Assembly: GCA_964478735.1 (NCBI GenBank)
Contig: CAYZJB010000007.1
Span: forward strand, 8,856 to 72,855
DNA: 64,000 bases
Direction: 5' to 3'
From: CAYZJB01 sp964478735
GTDB lineage: Bacteria; CLD3; SB21
The translations under genes and the position numbers were made by a program. Positions 1 through 8,308 of this stretch are shown piece after piece. Numbering within the stretch: position 1 is the stretch's first letter; every line of letters begins with the position of its first letter. The notes beneath the pieces were generated by a model. It worked only from the letters and a program-made list of their open reading frames with translations. It ran no database searches and was not told the DNA's origin.

Positions 1-1
1 G

Positions 2-2653
2 ATGAAGTTCTCCTCGCCGTCCGAAGTGCGTATTGCTTACGATGCCGGCCAGGTGGGTCTCCATTCGAAGGTCAAGTTACGGTTGGAAGGTCCGGGCCAT
101 ACCGAGAAAAAGCCTATTTTTAATTATATTGAAACCAGTGTCGGACGAGTGTTATTCAATGAAATCGTTCCGAAGCAAATGGGTTATCTCAACGAACTTC
201 TGACAAAGAAAAAGATCGAAGAAGTTGTTGCTCGGATTTATTCGGAACTCGGCAACCAGAAGACGGTCGAATTTCTGGATCGCTTGAAGCAGCTCGGGTT
301 CGAATTCGCCACCAAGTCCGGCTCATCCATCGGCATCGAAGACGTCCTGTCGCCACCCAATAAGACGGAAGTTCTCAAATCCGCCAATCAGGAAGTGGAG
401 AAAGTCCAGCGGACCTATCGGATGGGCTTGATGACGGACGGCGAACGATACAATAAGATCATCGATATCTGGACTCATGCGTCGAACGACGTTGCGGCCG
501 CGATGTATGACAACATCGCCCAAAGCAACAGCGGCTTCAACCCCGTGTTCATGATGATGGACAGCGGAGCGCGCGGCTCTCGAGACCAGATCAAACAGCT
601 TGGCGGCATGCGCGGCCTCATGTCGAAACCGCAGAAGAGCATGACCGGCCAGGTTGGAGAAATCATTGAGCATCCGATTACCGCCAGTTTCAAAGAGGGA
701 TTATCCGTGTGGGAGTACTTTATCTCGACCCACGGCGCCCGCAAAGGTCTGGCCGATACGGCACTCAAGACGGCCGACGCCGGTTATCTCACGCGCCGTC
801 TGGTCGACGTGGCCCAGGACGTGATCATCACGGAAGAAGATTGTGGCACGATCCTCGGCGTCGCGACCAGTGCGATTAAGGAAGGCGAAGAAATTCGTGA
901 GTCCCTGGGTGAACGTTGTCTGGGACGCGTCGCGGCAGAGGACGTTCTAGAGCCGGGAACGAACAAGGTCGTTATCGAAGCCGGTGTGCTTATCGACGAA
1001 GACACGGCGGAGATGTTGAACAACTCTGCCATCGAAGTCGTTTCGATCCGCTCCGTGCTGACCTGCGAATCCAAGCGAGGCGTTTGTTCGAAGTGCTACG
1101 GCCGTAATCTGGCAACCGGAAAACTCGTCAACCGCGGTGAGGCGGTCGGAGTGATGGCCGCTCAGTCGATCGGCGAGCCAGGGACTCAGTTGACCCTCCG
1201 AACTTTCCACATCGGAGGTGTTGCGTCGCGTATCGGCGAGCAGCCTCAAGCGCTGGCAAAAGCCGATGGTAAAATCGTCTTCAGTCCCGGCATGCGTATC
1301 CTCGAAAGAAAATCCGATAAAGCGGTTATTTCATTAAGCCGAAGCGCGCGCGTGGAATTACAGGACGATACGGGACGCCTGATTTATGCGTACAAGGTTC
1401 CCTACGGTGCCGCGCTGGCCGTGCACGATGGACAGAAGGTGAAGAAGGACGACTTTATCATGACGTGGGATCCGTACAACACGAGCATCATCACGGAAAA
1501 TGACGGAACGGTCGCTTTTGAAGGCATTAAAGAAGGCATCAGTTGCCGGGAAGAAGCGGATGAAGCGACAGGTATGAAGCATCTGGTCATCATCGAGAGT
1601 CGCGACAAAAAAGTCACGCCCACATTGCTTGTTCGACGCGGTAAAGAGATCGTCGAAAGCCACATCCTGCCAACGCGGGCGTATCTCGTCGTAAAAGAAG
1701 GCGATGATGTTATTGCCGGAGAGGCCATAGCAAAGATTCCGCGTGAGATGGCCAAGACGAAGGATATCACGGGCGGTCTGCCGCGTGTGCAAGAATTATT
1801 TGAAGCCCGACGTCCGCGCGAAGCGGCCGTGGTGACCGAAATCGACGGCATTGTAAAGATCGGCAAGGTCAGCCGTGGATACCGCGAAGTACTCGTCGAA
1901 GGACGGGACGGAGAGACCAAAACCTACAAGATTCCGTTCGGCAAGCACCTCATCGTTCACAGTGGAGATGATGTCTACGCGGGAGATCAGTTGTGTGACG
2001 GCGCCGTCGCTCCCCACGATATTCTGCGGATCAAAGGACCTGCAGAAGTCCAGCGCTATCTCGTCAATGAGATCCAGGAAGTGTATCGAACACAGGGCGT
2101 AAAGATCAACGACAAGCACATTGAGATCATCGTCCGTCAGATGTTGCAGCGCGTACGGATCGCCGATCCGGGCGACACATTCTTCCTGCAGGACGATCAG
2201 GTAGACCGATTGAGATTTCTCGAAGAAAACCAGAAGATTCGTGACCGTGTCGTGACCGTTGAAAAAGGGGACGCCCCCCTCAAGGAAGGGCAGATCCTAC
2301 CGCGCTCGGAAGCAGAGAAGATTGCCAAGAAATACGAGAAAAAGACTCCGCCGACGTATCGAGAATGTCAGCCGGCAACCGCAGAGCCGCTGCTTCTCGG
2401 TATCACTCAAGCGTCCTTGAGTACGGAGAGCTTTATCTCGGCCGCGTCCTTCCAGGAAACGACGAAAGTCTTGGCCGATGCAGCGATCAGTTGCAAGACC
2501 GATCAACTTCTGGGTCTCAAAGAGAACGTGATAATGGGCAAGTTGATACCCGCGGGTACGGGCATCAAAACGTATCAAAACCTTTTAGTCACGTCGGAAT
2601 CTACGGAAGAAGCTTCGGAGAAGCCTACCCGAAAGAAAAAAGAAACTGCCTAA
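2..2653 (+). CDS. rpoC: DNA-directed RNA polymerase beta' subunit, C-terminal part (5' end outside window)
   Basis: This is the catalytic largest subunit of RNA polymerase, cut by the left edge of the window: the first visible Met is internal, because full-length proteins have roughly 500 more residues before this point. The SGARGS...GGMRGLM segment and the trigger-loop region with STHGARKGLADTALKT are intact. The second zinc site is visible as Cys281, Cys355, Cys362 and Cys365 (numbering from the first visible Met). The conserved GLPRVQELFEARRP and the C-terminal QASLSTESFISAASFQET stretch follow. The Lys/Glu-rich tail ends at a TAA that sits just before a rho-independent terminator, so rpoC is the last gene of its (presumably rpoBC) operon. 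No frameshift is visible. Confidence 0.98.
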   Translation: MKFSSPSEVRIAYDAGQVGLHSKVKLRLEGPGHTEKKPIFNYIETSVGRVLFNEIVPKQMGYLNELLTKKKIEEVVARIYSELGNQKTVEFLDRLKQLGFEFATKSGSSIGIEDVLSPPNKTEVLKSANQEVEKVQRTYRMGLMTDGERYNKIIDIWTHASNDVAAAMYDNIAQSNSGFNPVFMMMDSGARGSRDQIKQLGGMRGLMSKPQKSMTGQVGEIIEHPITASFKEGLSVWEYFISTHGARKGLADTALKTADAGYLTRRLVDVAQDVIITEEDCGTILGVATSAIKEGEEIRESLGERCLGRVAAEDVLEPGTNKVVIEAGVLIDEDTAEMLNNSAIEVVSIRSVLTCESKRGVCSKCYGRNLATGKLVNRGEAVGVMAAQSIGEPGTQLTLRTFHIGGVASRIGEQPQALAKADGKIVFSPGMRILERKSDKAVISLSRSARVELQDDTGRLIYAYKVPYGAALAVHDGQKVKKDDFIMTWDPYNTSIITENDGTVAFEGIKEGISCREEADEATGMKHLVIIESRDKKVTPTLLVRRGKEIVESHILPTRAYLVVKEGDDVIAGEAIAKIPREMAKTKDITGGLPRVQELFEARRPREAAVVTEIDGIVKIGKVSRGYREVLVEGRDGETKTYKIPFGKHLIVHSGDDVYAGDQLCDGAVAPHDILRIKGPAEVQRYLVNEIQEVYRTQGVKINDKHIEIIVRQMLQRVRIADPGDTFFLQDDQVDRLRFLEENQKIRDRVVTVEKGDAPLKEGQILPRSEAEKIAKKYEKKTPPTYRECQPATAEPLLLGITQASLSTESFISAASFQETTKVLADAAISCKTDQLLGLKENVIMGKLIPAGTGIKTYQNLLVTSESTEEASEKPTRKKKETA

Positions 2654-2683
2654 AAAGAATAAGTAAAACAGCCAAAAAAACAG

Positions 2684-2724
2684 GGCGTTGGTTAAATCCA
2701 ACGCCTTTATTTTTTTTATTTTAT
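2684..2724 (+). terminator. Rho-independent terminator after rpoC
   Basis: An 8-bp perfect stem GGCGTTGG/CCAACGCC (2684-2691 with 2698-2705) with a 6-nt loop is followed directly by a T-rich run to about 2724. It lies 30 bp after the rpoC stop. Confidence 0.9.
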
Positions 2725-2767
2725 TGAAAATAAATGATTTAGATTGTGAATTAATTATTTTTTTTCC

Positions 2768-2796
2768 TTGCGGAGCCTGGCTTTTTAATGTATAAT
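2768..2796 (+). promoter_or_regulatory. Sigma70-type promoter for the lysozyme-like gene
   Basis: TTGCGG (2768-2773) and a perfect TATAAT (2791-2796) are separated by 17 bp. Transcription would start near 2803, giving a leader of about 110 nt before the GTG at 2914. The promoter follows the rpoC terminator, so the downstream gene is an independent unit. Confidence 0.75.
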
Positions 2797-2913
2797 GCGG
2801 CGGTTTGAATAAGGTTCTGACTTAAGTATTTTTAAAACAGTAGTTTAGTTAACAGCTGGTGAAGAAAATAACCCTACCAGCTTATTTTAGAACCAATTGA
2901 AAGGACCTAAGTA

Positions 2914-3507
2914 GTGAACCACAAAATAAGAAACAAAATGCAACGCACTGTTTCTATTGTGTTTACACTAGCGGGACTCTTTTTGGTAGTTGCCATGGTC
3001 ACAAACTTCATAAACAATGATGAAGCCGTGACGGCTCAGCGTGAAGAGATCCAGAGACTCAAAGATGAAAACAGCCGGCTTAAGAAAGAGAACGCTGTTC
3101 TGAGTCGTTATAAAACGGATCTCGACGAACTAGATGCCAAAATAGCTGATCTGCGATCGCAAGGATATCGACCAGATCGTCTCTTAGTACGTCATCTTCA
3201 AAAGAAATCACGGCAATTCAACATCAGTAATGAATTCATTCTGAATGTATTGAAAACGGAAAGTTCATTTTGGAGTAATCTTGACGGCCCATTTGGAGAA
3301 GTCGGTGGTTTTCAAATCCTGCCCGAAACACTCAAGTATTACGTCCGTCTATTCGGTGTCGATCCCGACGACATCAACATCGAAGATTATAAAGATATTC
3401 GGACGAACACGGAATGGGCGTATGTGATGTTTCTGGACATGAAACTCAAGCGAAAGAAGCTCGAGTGGACTTATTGGAACACGGGATTTCAGGAAGCTCA
3501 AAACTAG
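2914..3507 (+). CDS. Membrane-anchored lysozyme-like (SLT-type) domain protein
   Basis: 197 aa, GTG start preceded by GAAAGGA about 8 nt upstream. One N-terminal membrane segment (about residues 13-34) is followed by a coiled coil (about 40-85, heptads with LKDENSRLKKEN) and a C-terminal domain that resembles goose-type lysozyme/lytic transglycosylases. The visible marks are a TESSF motif with the candidate catalytic Glu, GGFQILPET, and a late YWNTG. The domain is short compared with full SLT enzymes, so it could be a remodelled or inactive peptidoglycan-binding version. Inferred role: periplasmic, inner-membrane-anchored peptidoglycan remodelling. It has its own promoter and terminator, a single-gene unit. 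The family assignment rests on motif recognition only. Confidence 0.7.
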   Translation: MNHKIRNKMQRTVSIVFTLAGLFLVVAMVTNFINNDEAVTAQREEIQRLKDENSRLKKENAVLSRYKTDLDELDAKIADLRSQGYRPDRLLVRHLQKKSRQFNISNEFILNVLKTESSFWSNLDGPFGEVGGFQILPETLKYYVRLFGVDPDDINIEDYKDIRTNTEWAYVMFLDMKLKRKKLEWTYWNTGFQEAQN

Positions 3508-3513
3508 AAAAGA

Positions 3514-3545
3514 GAAGGGCTGTTTGAAGCAGCCCTTCAATTTTG
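3514..3545. terminator. Bidirectional terminator between lysozyme-like gene and pspA operon
   Basis: A 9-bp stem GAAGGGCTG/CAGCCCTTC (3514-3522 with 3530-3538) has a 7-nt loop. It has a T-rich tail on the plus strand (AATTTTG) and a pyrimidine-rich tail (TCTTTTCT) on the minus strand, so it can serve both convergent units. Confidence 0.8.
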
Positions 3546-3615
3546 AACTGTTTAGTTTACATAATATATATTATACATCATAACTATATTTTATAAACTT
3601 ATTGAAAACTTTAGG

Positions 3616-4278
3616 TTATTTACCTAGTTGAGCTTTCAGAGCCGCTAGTTCGTCATCCACGGTAGATGATGTCGTTAGCTGCTTAAATTCGTCCTCAAGG
3701 GATTGGCTTTGCCCGGACAATTCGACATGCGCATCGGCTTCAGCTTCCACATCTTCAACCTTCTTTTCGAATTTTTCAAAATTGGCAAATGCGCCGCCGC
3801 CAACGCCGGACATCGCTGCGGCGATTTGTTTTTTGGCCTTTGCCGCCTGATGTCGTGCGATCAGGGTATTTTGCCTCACGCGGGCTTCATCAAGCTTGGC
3901 CTTTAGTTGCATCAATTGAGACTTCATCTGTTCAGCGGTTTTCGTCGCTTCAGCAACGTTGGGTTCGAGGCTGGCCGCCGCCTGAGAATAACTGTTCTTT
4001 TTAGCCAAAGCTTGTGCCGCCAGATCATCACGTCCGGCATTGACGGCCTGGACCGCCTTGTTTTGCCAATCCTCAGCCAGCTTTTTGTTCTCCGTATACT
4101 GTTTCTCAAGCCTTTTCTGGTTGGCAATCGCGGATCCGACGGCCGTTGTAGCTTTGTTGACCGCTTCCTCCATTTCAATGACCATTTGTTTGATCATTTT
4201 TTCGGGATCTTCTGCCTTATCCAGCAGATCGTTAATGTTGGCCTTGAAAATGTCGGCCATACGTGAAAAAATGCTCAT
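3616..4278 (-). CDS. pspA: PspA/IM30 family membrane-remodelling protein
   Basis: 220 aa, the usual length for PspA/IM30 (ESCRT-III-like). It starts MSIFSRMADIFKANINDLLD with the amphipathic N-terminal helix typical of the family. It then runs as one long helical coiled coil (about 25-185) rich in Ala, Lys, Glu and Gln with the conserved DPEKMIKQMVIEME segment. Known role of the family: peripheral cytoplasmic-membrane protein that protects membrane integrity under envelope stress. It is the last gene of a four-gene minus-strand operon, only 15 bp after the GCS2 ligase. No pspBC or pspF is seen here. The tight linkage to three peptide-ligase-type enzymes suggests that their product relates to the envelope (inference). 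Confidence 0.93.
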   Translation of the reverse strand: MSIFSRMADIFKANINDLLDKAEDPEKMIKQMVIEMEEAVNKATTAVGSAIANQKRLEKQYTENKKLAEDWQNKAVQAVNAGRDDLAAQALAKKNSYSQAAASLEPNVAEATKTAEQMKSQLMQLKAKLDEARVRQNTLIARHQAAKAKKQIAAAMSGVGGGAFANFEKFEKKVEDVEAEADAHVELSGQSQSLEDEFKQLTTSSTVDDELAALKAQLGK

Positions 4279-4293
4279 GATTCTCTCCTTCGT

Positions 4294-5415
4294 TTAGTTA
4301 TCCGACAAGTTTGAAAGTGTATCCTTTATGAGATAATCTACAACCGATTCCAGATGACCCGATTCCTGAAAAACTTTTACCTGACGATCGGCGCTCGTAC
4401 CCTGTTCCAATATCTTATAAATATATTCGATTTCCCGGCGCGAATCGAGTTCTTGAACGGCTTCATCGACAAACCGCAGAAGTTCTACGATCAGATCCTT
4501 GGTCCATACTTCCTGCTGTTTCCCAAAATCGATAAGCTTTCCGTTAATGCCGTAGCGGCTTGCCCGCCATTTGTTTTCTGCAATCAGAGCGCTCGAATAA
4601 AGGCGCCAGCTCATGTTGATTTTATGCAACCGGTATAACGTGAGCATCAAAGCCTGGACCAGCGCGGCGATCGCCATGGTTTCGTCGAGGCGCGTCGGCA
4701 AATCGCACACGCGCACTTCTAAAGTGCCGAAACTCGGGTGCGGACGCGCGTCCCACCAGATCTTTTTGCCGTTATCGATGCAGCGCGTTCGAACCAATAA
4801 CTTGACAAAATCCTCAAATTGAGAATAAGACTCAAACAACGGCGGTAGATCGGTTCGCGGGAATCGTTGAAACACCCTTGTACGGTACGAGCTAAGACCG
4901 GTATTACGCCCGATCCAGAAAGGCGAACTGGTCGACAGGGCGAGAATATGCGGCAAAAAATAACGCAACTGATTCATTATCGCGATACACGTCTCCAAAT
5001 CCGGCATCCCGACGTGGATGTGCAGACCAAAAATTAAATTGGCTCGAGCGACGTCCTGCATATCGTTGACGATTTCGTGATACCGGGCGTGATCACTGAT
5101 TTCCTGTTTTTTCCAGTCGCTGATGGGGTGCGTGCTGGCTGCCACGATCCGCAGTCCCCTCTTTTCGGCAAGCGATGCAATGGTTCTCCGTAATTTGGCG
5201 ACTTCCCGCCGTGCCTCGGCCACGTTACGGCAAACTTCCGTTCCCACCTCGATGACCGACTGATGCATTTCCATCTTGATTTGTTCGGACAATAGAAGCT
5301 TTCCTTCTTCGATCATCTGGCTGGAAACATGCGACCGCAGTTCTTTCGTTACCGGATCGACAATTTGGTATTCCTCTTCTATACCGAGTGTGAACGGTGA
5401 AGGATCGGTGGTCAT
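4294..5415 (-). CDS. GCS2-family carboxylate-amine ligase (YbdK-type, glutamate-cysteine ligase-like)
   Basis: 373 aa, the length of YbdK proteins. The N-terminal GIEEEYQIVDP motif, the central GLHIHVG motif and ARPHPSFGTLEVRVCDLPT are signatures of glutamate-cysteine ligase family 2. Family chemistry: ATP-dependent joining of an amino-acid carboxyl group (often gamma-Glu) to an amine. YbdK itself is only a weak gamma-glutamylcysteine synthetase, so the true substrate is open. The start ATG overlaps the stop of the preceding ATP-grasp gene by 4 bp (ATGA), a sign of translational coupling. With two ATP-grasp ligases upstream it could begin or finish a short amide-linked metabolite; glutathione or a glutathione-like thiol is one option (inference). 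Confidence 0.9.
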   Translation of the reverse strand: MTTDPSPFTLGIEEEYQIVDPVTKELRSHVSSQMIEEGKLLLSEQIKMEMHQSVIEVGTEVCRNVAEARREVAKLRRTIASLAEKRGLRIVAASTHPISDWKKQEISDHARYHEIVNDMQDVARANLIFGLHIHVGMPDLETCIAIMNQLRYFLPHILALSTSSPFWIGRNTGLSSYRTRVFQRFPRTDLPPLFESYSQFEDFVKLLVRTRCIDNGKKIWWDARPHPSFGTLEVRVCDLPTRLDETMAIAALVQALMLTLYRLHKINMSWRLYSSALIAENKWRASRYGINGKLIDFGKQQEVWTKDLIVELLRFVDEAVQELDSRREIEYIYKILEQGTSADRQVKVFQESGHLESVVDYLIKDTLSNLSDN

Positions 5416-6965
5416 CGCTTGCCTGATTTACGATGGATGGATTTCTTATGTCTTCGATTAGTCTTTGCTTTGAACTTCGGCTTTTTACTCTTGGCTTGCT
5501 TCCTCGCCGCTGATTTGGTCCTGCCTTTACCGGCACGTTTCGCCGCTCGCTTGGTGGCCGCGGCGGTTTTACTCACGGTCACAATCGTTTTTTTGGATGC
5601 ACCCGATATTGGAGATACGACGAAAGTTGGCGTGGTACCGCCTCCCGCCGTCACATTGGCCAATGACGATGCCGACAGCCGCGTCAGGACACCGTCGACA
5701 TCCGGACCATATGCATACGGGTCCATGTCCACTACCATATCGTGGTACTCAAGTTTACCGTTACTTACGACCGGAAATGGAACTTTCGGGATCGGTACGA
5801 TTTCCTGTACGACATAAAACTCTCCGTCCAGAGCCTTTTGTATCAACCGGTTCCACTCTTCCTGTGCCGTTTCTTTGCCCAGGTAGACCCCCTTGCCCCC
5901 GTACTCATCGTTCGGTTTGATTACAAATTTGTCCTTTTCGTGAGAAATACACTCGATAAGATCAATCCGGTGTCCGTCAAGGGTCGTCATTTCTTCTTGA
6001 ACTTTACGTGTCCATGGAATGTGCTTTCCAATGATGTGGAGTTCTTCTCCCGTGAACAGATCCTGGTTTTTCTCGTGCGTGAGTACAGCAAAGATCGACT
6101 TTTTATGCACAATCTTAGCACGAAAGGGATTTATCATGCATACGTTGAGGTCGCGGTAAGCATCGACCAGGGCCTTCGTTTCCAACGGCTTTTCTACACA
6201 ATCGTTTGTCAAAATGCGCTTGTAGACAAGGTCAATGGCCTGTCCATGAGCCGTGAGACGCTGTCCGTCGTATTCGAGATCTCTCGGGTCGGCGATGATG
6301 GCCGTAAATCCTTTGGATTTAAAAAATTCTTCAAAAAGCTGAAATTCCGTGTAGGTCGGTACTTCTTTCCAGTCGACGATCGCGATAACGGGTTTTTTGA
6401 ACTTTCTGTGGCCATGCCAAAACGCGTACGCCTTGAGTAACTCGTCAAGTAAACGTTGGCGCAACTCCCATCTCAGGACGTTGTATCTTTTTTTGAAATC
6501 TTGAACAAAGGGCAGGTCGTCAAAGACGTGCGCGGCCACGTCCTGATAGGCAATACCGGCCGGACACTCGGCATTGAGCTCGACAAAATGAAGTTCATCC
6601 CCTTGCATGAAGGAGTCCCAGCGGGCGGTGACGGACAAGCGGTCGTAGCCGGGATAGATGGAAACAAGTTCCCTCTCACGGTCGATCAATCCCGCCTGAG
6701 CCATCCACGCATCGCTCGAGAGCGCCATGTCTTTGAACCGGGTCACCGCATTGCGCAGGATACGACAGACATGTTGCAGATAGACGTATTGCTCCACTGT
6801 AATCAAATTGGGCCGGAGAAATTTGAACATGAAGCGTCCGCCAAATGTGAGCTTTTCTCTGATTCCCCTTTTCTCGAATACCGAATAAATGGAATCGATC
6901 TTCGATGCATACTTGTCGACCAGGTCGTTATAGATCTCGACCGAAATTTGATCAGGAGTATTCAT
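5412..6965 (-). CDS. Glutathionylspermidine synthase-like / circularly permuted ATP-grasp ligase with basic tail
   Basis: 517 aa. Residues about 1-440 look like the circularly permuted ATP-grasp/glutathionylspermidine-synthase-type fold. Visible marks are FVELNAECPAGIAYQD, the ATP-binding KFVIKPNDEYGGKGVYLG, FYVVQEIVP, and a late LSASSLANVTAGGG motif. Residues 456-517 are an Ala/Lys/Arg-rich, histone-H1-like tail with about half basic residues, coded by 5415-5600. The enzyme would form an amide bond between a carboxylate and an amine. It lies 38 bp after the RimK-like ATP-grasp gene and overlaps the GCS2 gene by 4 bp. The tail may bind nucleic acid, polyphosphate or acidic lipid, or could be a modification target (inference). 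The precise substrate is unknown. Confidence 0.85.
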   Translation of the reverse strand: MNTPDQISVEIYNDLVDKYASKIDSIYSVFEKRGIREKLTFGGRFMFKFLRPNLITVEQYVYLQHVCRILRNAVTRFKDMALSSDAWMAQAGLIDRERELVSIYPGYDRLSVTARWDSFMQGDELHFVELNAECPAGIAYQDVAAHVFDDLPFVQDFKKRYNVLRWELRQRLLDELLKAYAFWHGHRKFKKPVIAIVDWKEVPTYTEFQLFEEFFKSKGFTAIIADPRDLEYDGQRLTAHGQAIDLVYKRILTNDCVEKPLETKALVDAYRDLNVCMINPFRAKIVHKKSIFAVLTHEKNQDLFTGEELHIIGKHIPWTRKVQEEMTTLDGHRIDLIECISHEKDKFVIKPNDEYGGKGVYLGKETAQEEWNRLIQKALDGEFYVVQEIVPIPKVPFPVVSNGKLEYHDMVVDMDPYAYGPDVDGVLTRLSASSLANVTAGGGTTPTFVVSPISGASKKTIVTVSKTAAATKRAAKRAGKGRTKSAARKQAKSKKPKFKAKTNRRHKKSIHRKSGKR

Positions 6966-7003
6966 TTATATAAATAAAAAGATTTACCTGTATGATTTTA
7001 GAG

Positions 7004-8002
7004 TTACTTCTTGAGTTTTTTTGAAGTCTGTCGTTTTACAGGTTGAATTCCATTCAAAAAATGATGCCACCGGAAGTCCTTACTTGGGGCTTCGTCCCAT
7101 TGTGCCCGTTCAATCAGCATGGCTGTAACCTTATCTACGATCCATTCAAAATTTGGTGGAGTAACGGAGTGATAATCGCAATCCGGCGCTGGATTCATGT
7201 AATCGATGGCATAGGGTATTCCTTTACGAACCGCGAATTCGATCGTGTTTAGATCATATCCCAGAGCCGTACATATATCGATACAGTATCTTGTCAGGAG
7301 CTTCTCCATTTTCGGATCCAACCCTTTTGGGTTTTTGACGTATCGATCCGCCGGTTCAGCACCCGGATCGTACTGCATGATCCGTACGTGTTTTTTATCG
7401 ACGCAATAACATCGGTAGTACTCTTCAAAATCGATGTTTTCCTGTAACACCATGCACAGGTGACCGGTTTCTTTGTATTTATCGAAAAACTCCTGCGGGG
7501 ATTTGACTTTATACACATGACGCCATCCCCCACCATCGAACGGCTTCAAAAATGATGGAAAACCCACGTACTCGAACAGACGGTCCCACGGAAGCGGATA
7601 CATCAAGTTGCGAAAAGAATCGGCCGTCGTATGGGGTGGATGGCTATGACTCGGTAAAATGATCGTTCGAGGAACCGGGATTCCCATTTTTTCTGCCAGT
7701 GAATAATTGAAAAACTTGTCATCCGCCTGCCACCAGAAGGGATTGTTCACGACATGGGTTCCTGTCAGAACGGCATTTTTCAGAAATGCACGATAGTATT
7801 GCACCTCATGGGAAATCCGGTCGAAGATTACCTTGTATCCGGTCGGCTCTGCCATCTGCGTGCCGCCCAACATGATAAAATCCGCCTCGATCGGAAGATT
7901 TTTTTCCTTCGCGACTTTGTTAATATTAGCGATAAGTGCCTCCGGAAATGTCGTTTCCATACCGCGAAGGACACCAATGCGGGCAATTTTATTCATATCC
8001 AT
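7004..8002 (-). CDS. RimK/D-Ala-D-Ala-ligase-like ATP-grasp enzyme
   Basis: 332 aa. An N-terminal preATP-grasp Rossmann-like part (about 1-120) is followed by the ATP-grasp domain. GFPSFLKPFDGGGWRHV carries the ATP-binding Lys, VLQENI lies in the hinge region, and IEFAVRKGIPYAIDYMNPAPD is the metal-binding Glu/Asn region. First gene of the four-gene operon, behind a promoter at 8048-8076. Two Met codons compete as the start: the GGAG at about 8008 is only 3 nt from the first but 9 nt from the third codon (MNKIAR, base 7996), so the shorter form may be right. Expected reaction: ATP-dependent ligation of an amino acid or polyamine to a carboxylate. The substrate is not readable from the sequence. 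Confidence 0.85.
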   Translation of the reverse strand: MDMNKIARIGVLRGMETTFPEALIANINKVAKEKNLPIEADFIMLGGTQMAEPTGYKVIFDRISHEVQYYRAFLKNAVLTGTHVVNNPFWWQADDKFFNYSLAEKMGIPVPRTIILPSHSHPPHTTADSFRNLMYPLPWDRLFEYVGFPSFLKPFDGGGWRHVYKVKSPQEFFDKYKETGHLCMVLQENIDFEEYYRCYCVDKKHVRIMQYDPGAEPADRYVKNPKGLDPKMEKLLTRYCIDICTALGYDLNTIEFAVRKGIPYAIDYMNPAPDCDYHSVTPPNFEWIVDKVTAMLIERAQWDEAPSKDFRWHHFLNGIQPVKRQTSKKLKK

Positions 8003-8047
8003 TCACTCCGGTGAGATACGAGTGCTGGTTGAGCGTGGGTTACAAAA

Positions 8048-8076
8048 AATATAAGATCGATGACCGCTTTATGCAA
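8048..8076 (-). promoter_or_regulatory. Promoter of the ATP-grasp/GCS2/PspA operon
   Basis: On the minus strand TTGCAT (8071-8076) and TATATT (8048-8053) are 17 bp apart. The start would be near 8041, about 40 nt before the first gene. Confidence 0.65.
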
Positions 8077-8136
8077 GGGTCAAGGAGCCTGAGTGTCCAT
8101 TCGGAGACAAAATTTTTTTCAAAGAAAGGAATGATA

Positions 8137-8165
8137 TTGATTTGAGATTGCTCTTTGTCTATATT
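8137..8165 (+). promoter_or_regulatory. Promoter of tRNA-Thr
   Basis: TTGATT (8137-8142) and TATATT (8160-8165) are separated by 17 bp. The tRNA begins 16 bp after the -10 box. Confidence 0.7.
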
Positions 8166-8180
8166 GCGTTCCGTTTGTCG

Positions 8181-8252
8181 GCCACAATAGCTCAGCGGTA
8201 GAGCAGCTGTTTCGTAAACAGCAGGTCGCAGGTTCGAATCCCGCTTGTGGCT
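8181..8252 (+). tRNA. tRNA-Thr (anticodon CGT)
   Basis: 72-nt cloverleaf: acceptor GCCACAA pairs with TTGTGGC, the D arm is GCTC...GAGC, the anticodon arm GCTGT-TTCGTAA-ACAGC carries CGT, and the T arm is GCAGG-TTCGAAT-CCCGC (last pair G-C shared with the variable side). Discriminator is T and no CCA is encoded. A terminator follows 8 nt later. Confidence 0.95.
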
Positions 8253-8260
8253 CATGAAAA

Positions 8261-8287
8261 AACCCGCCAAATGGCGGGTTTTGATTT
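8261..8287. terminator. Bidirectional terminator between tRNA-Thr and parB
   Basis: 8-bp stem AACCCGCC/GGCGGGTT (8261-8268 with 8273-8280), AAAT loop, A-run before and T-rich run after. It can end both the tRNA transcript (plus) and the parB transcript (minus). Confidence 0.85.
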
Positions 8288-8308
8288 GATCGTTGTAATC
8301 CTGAATAA

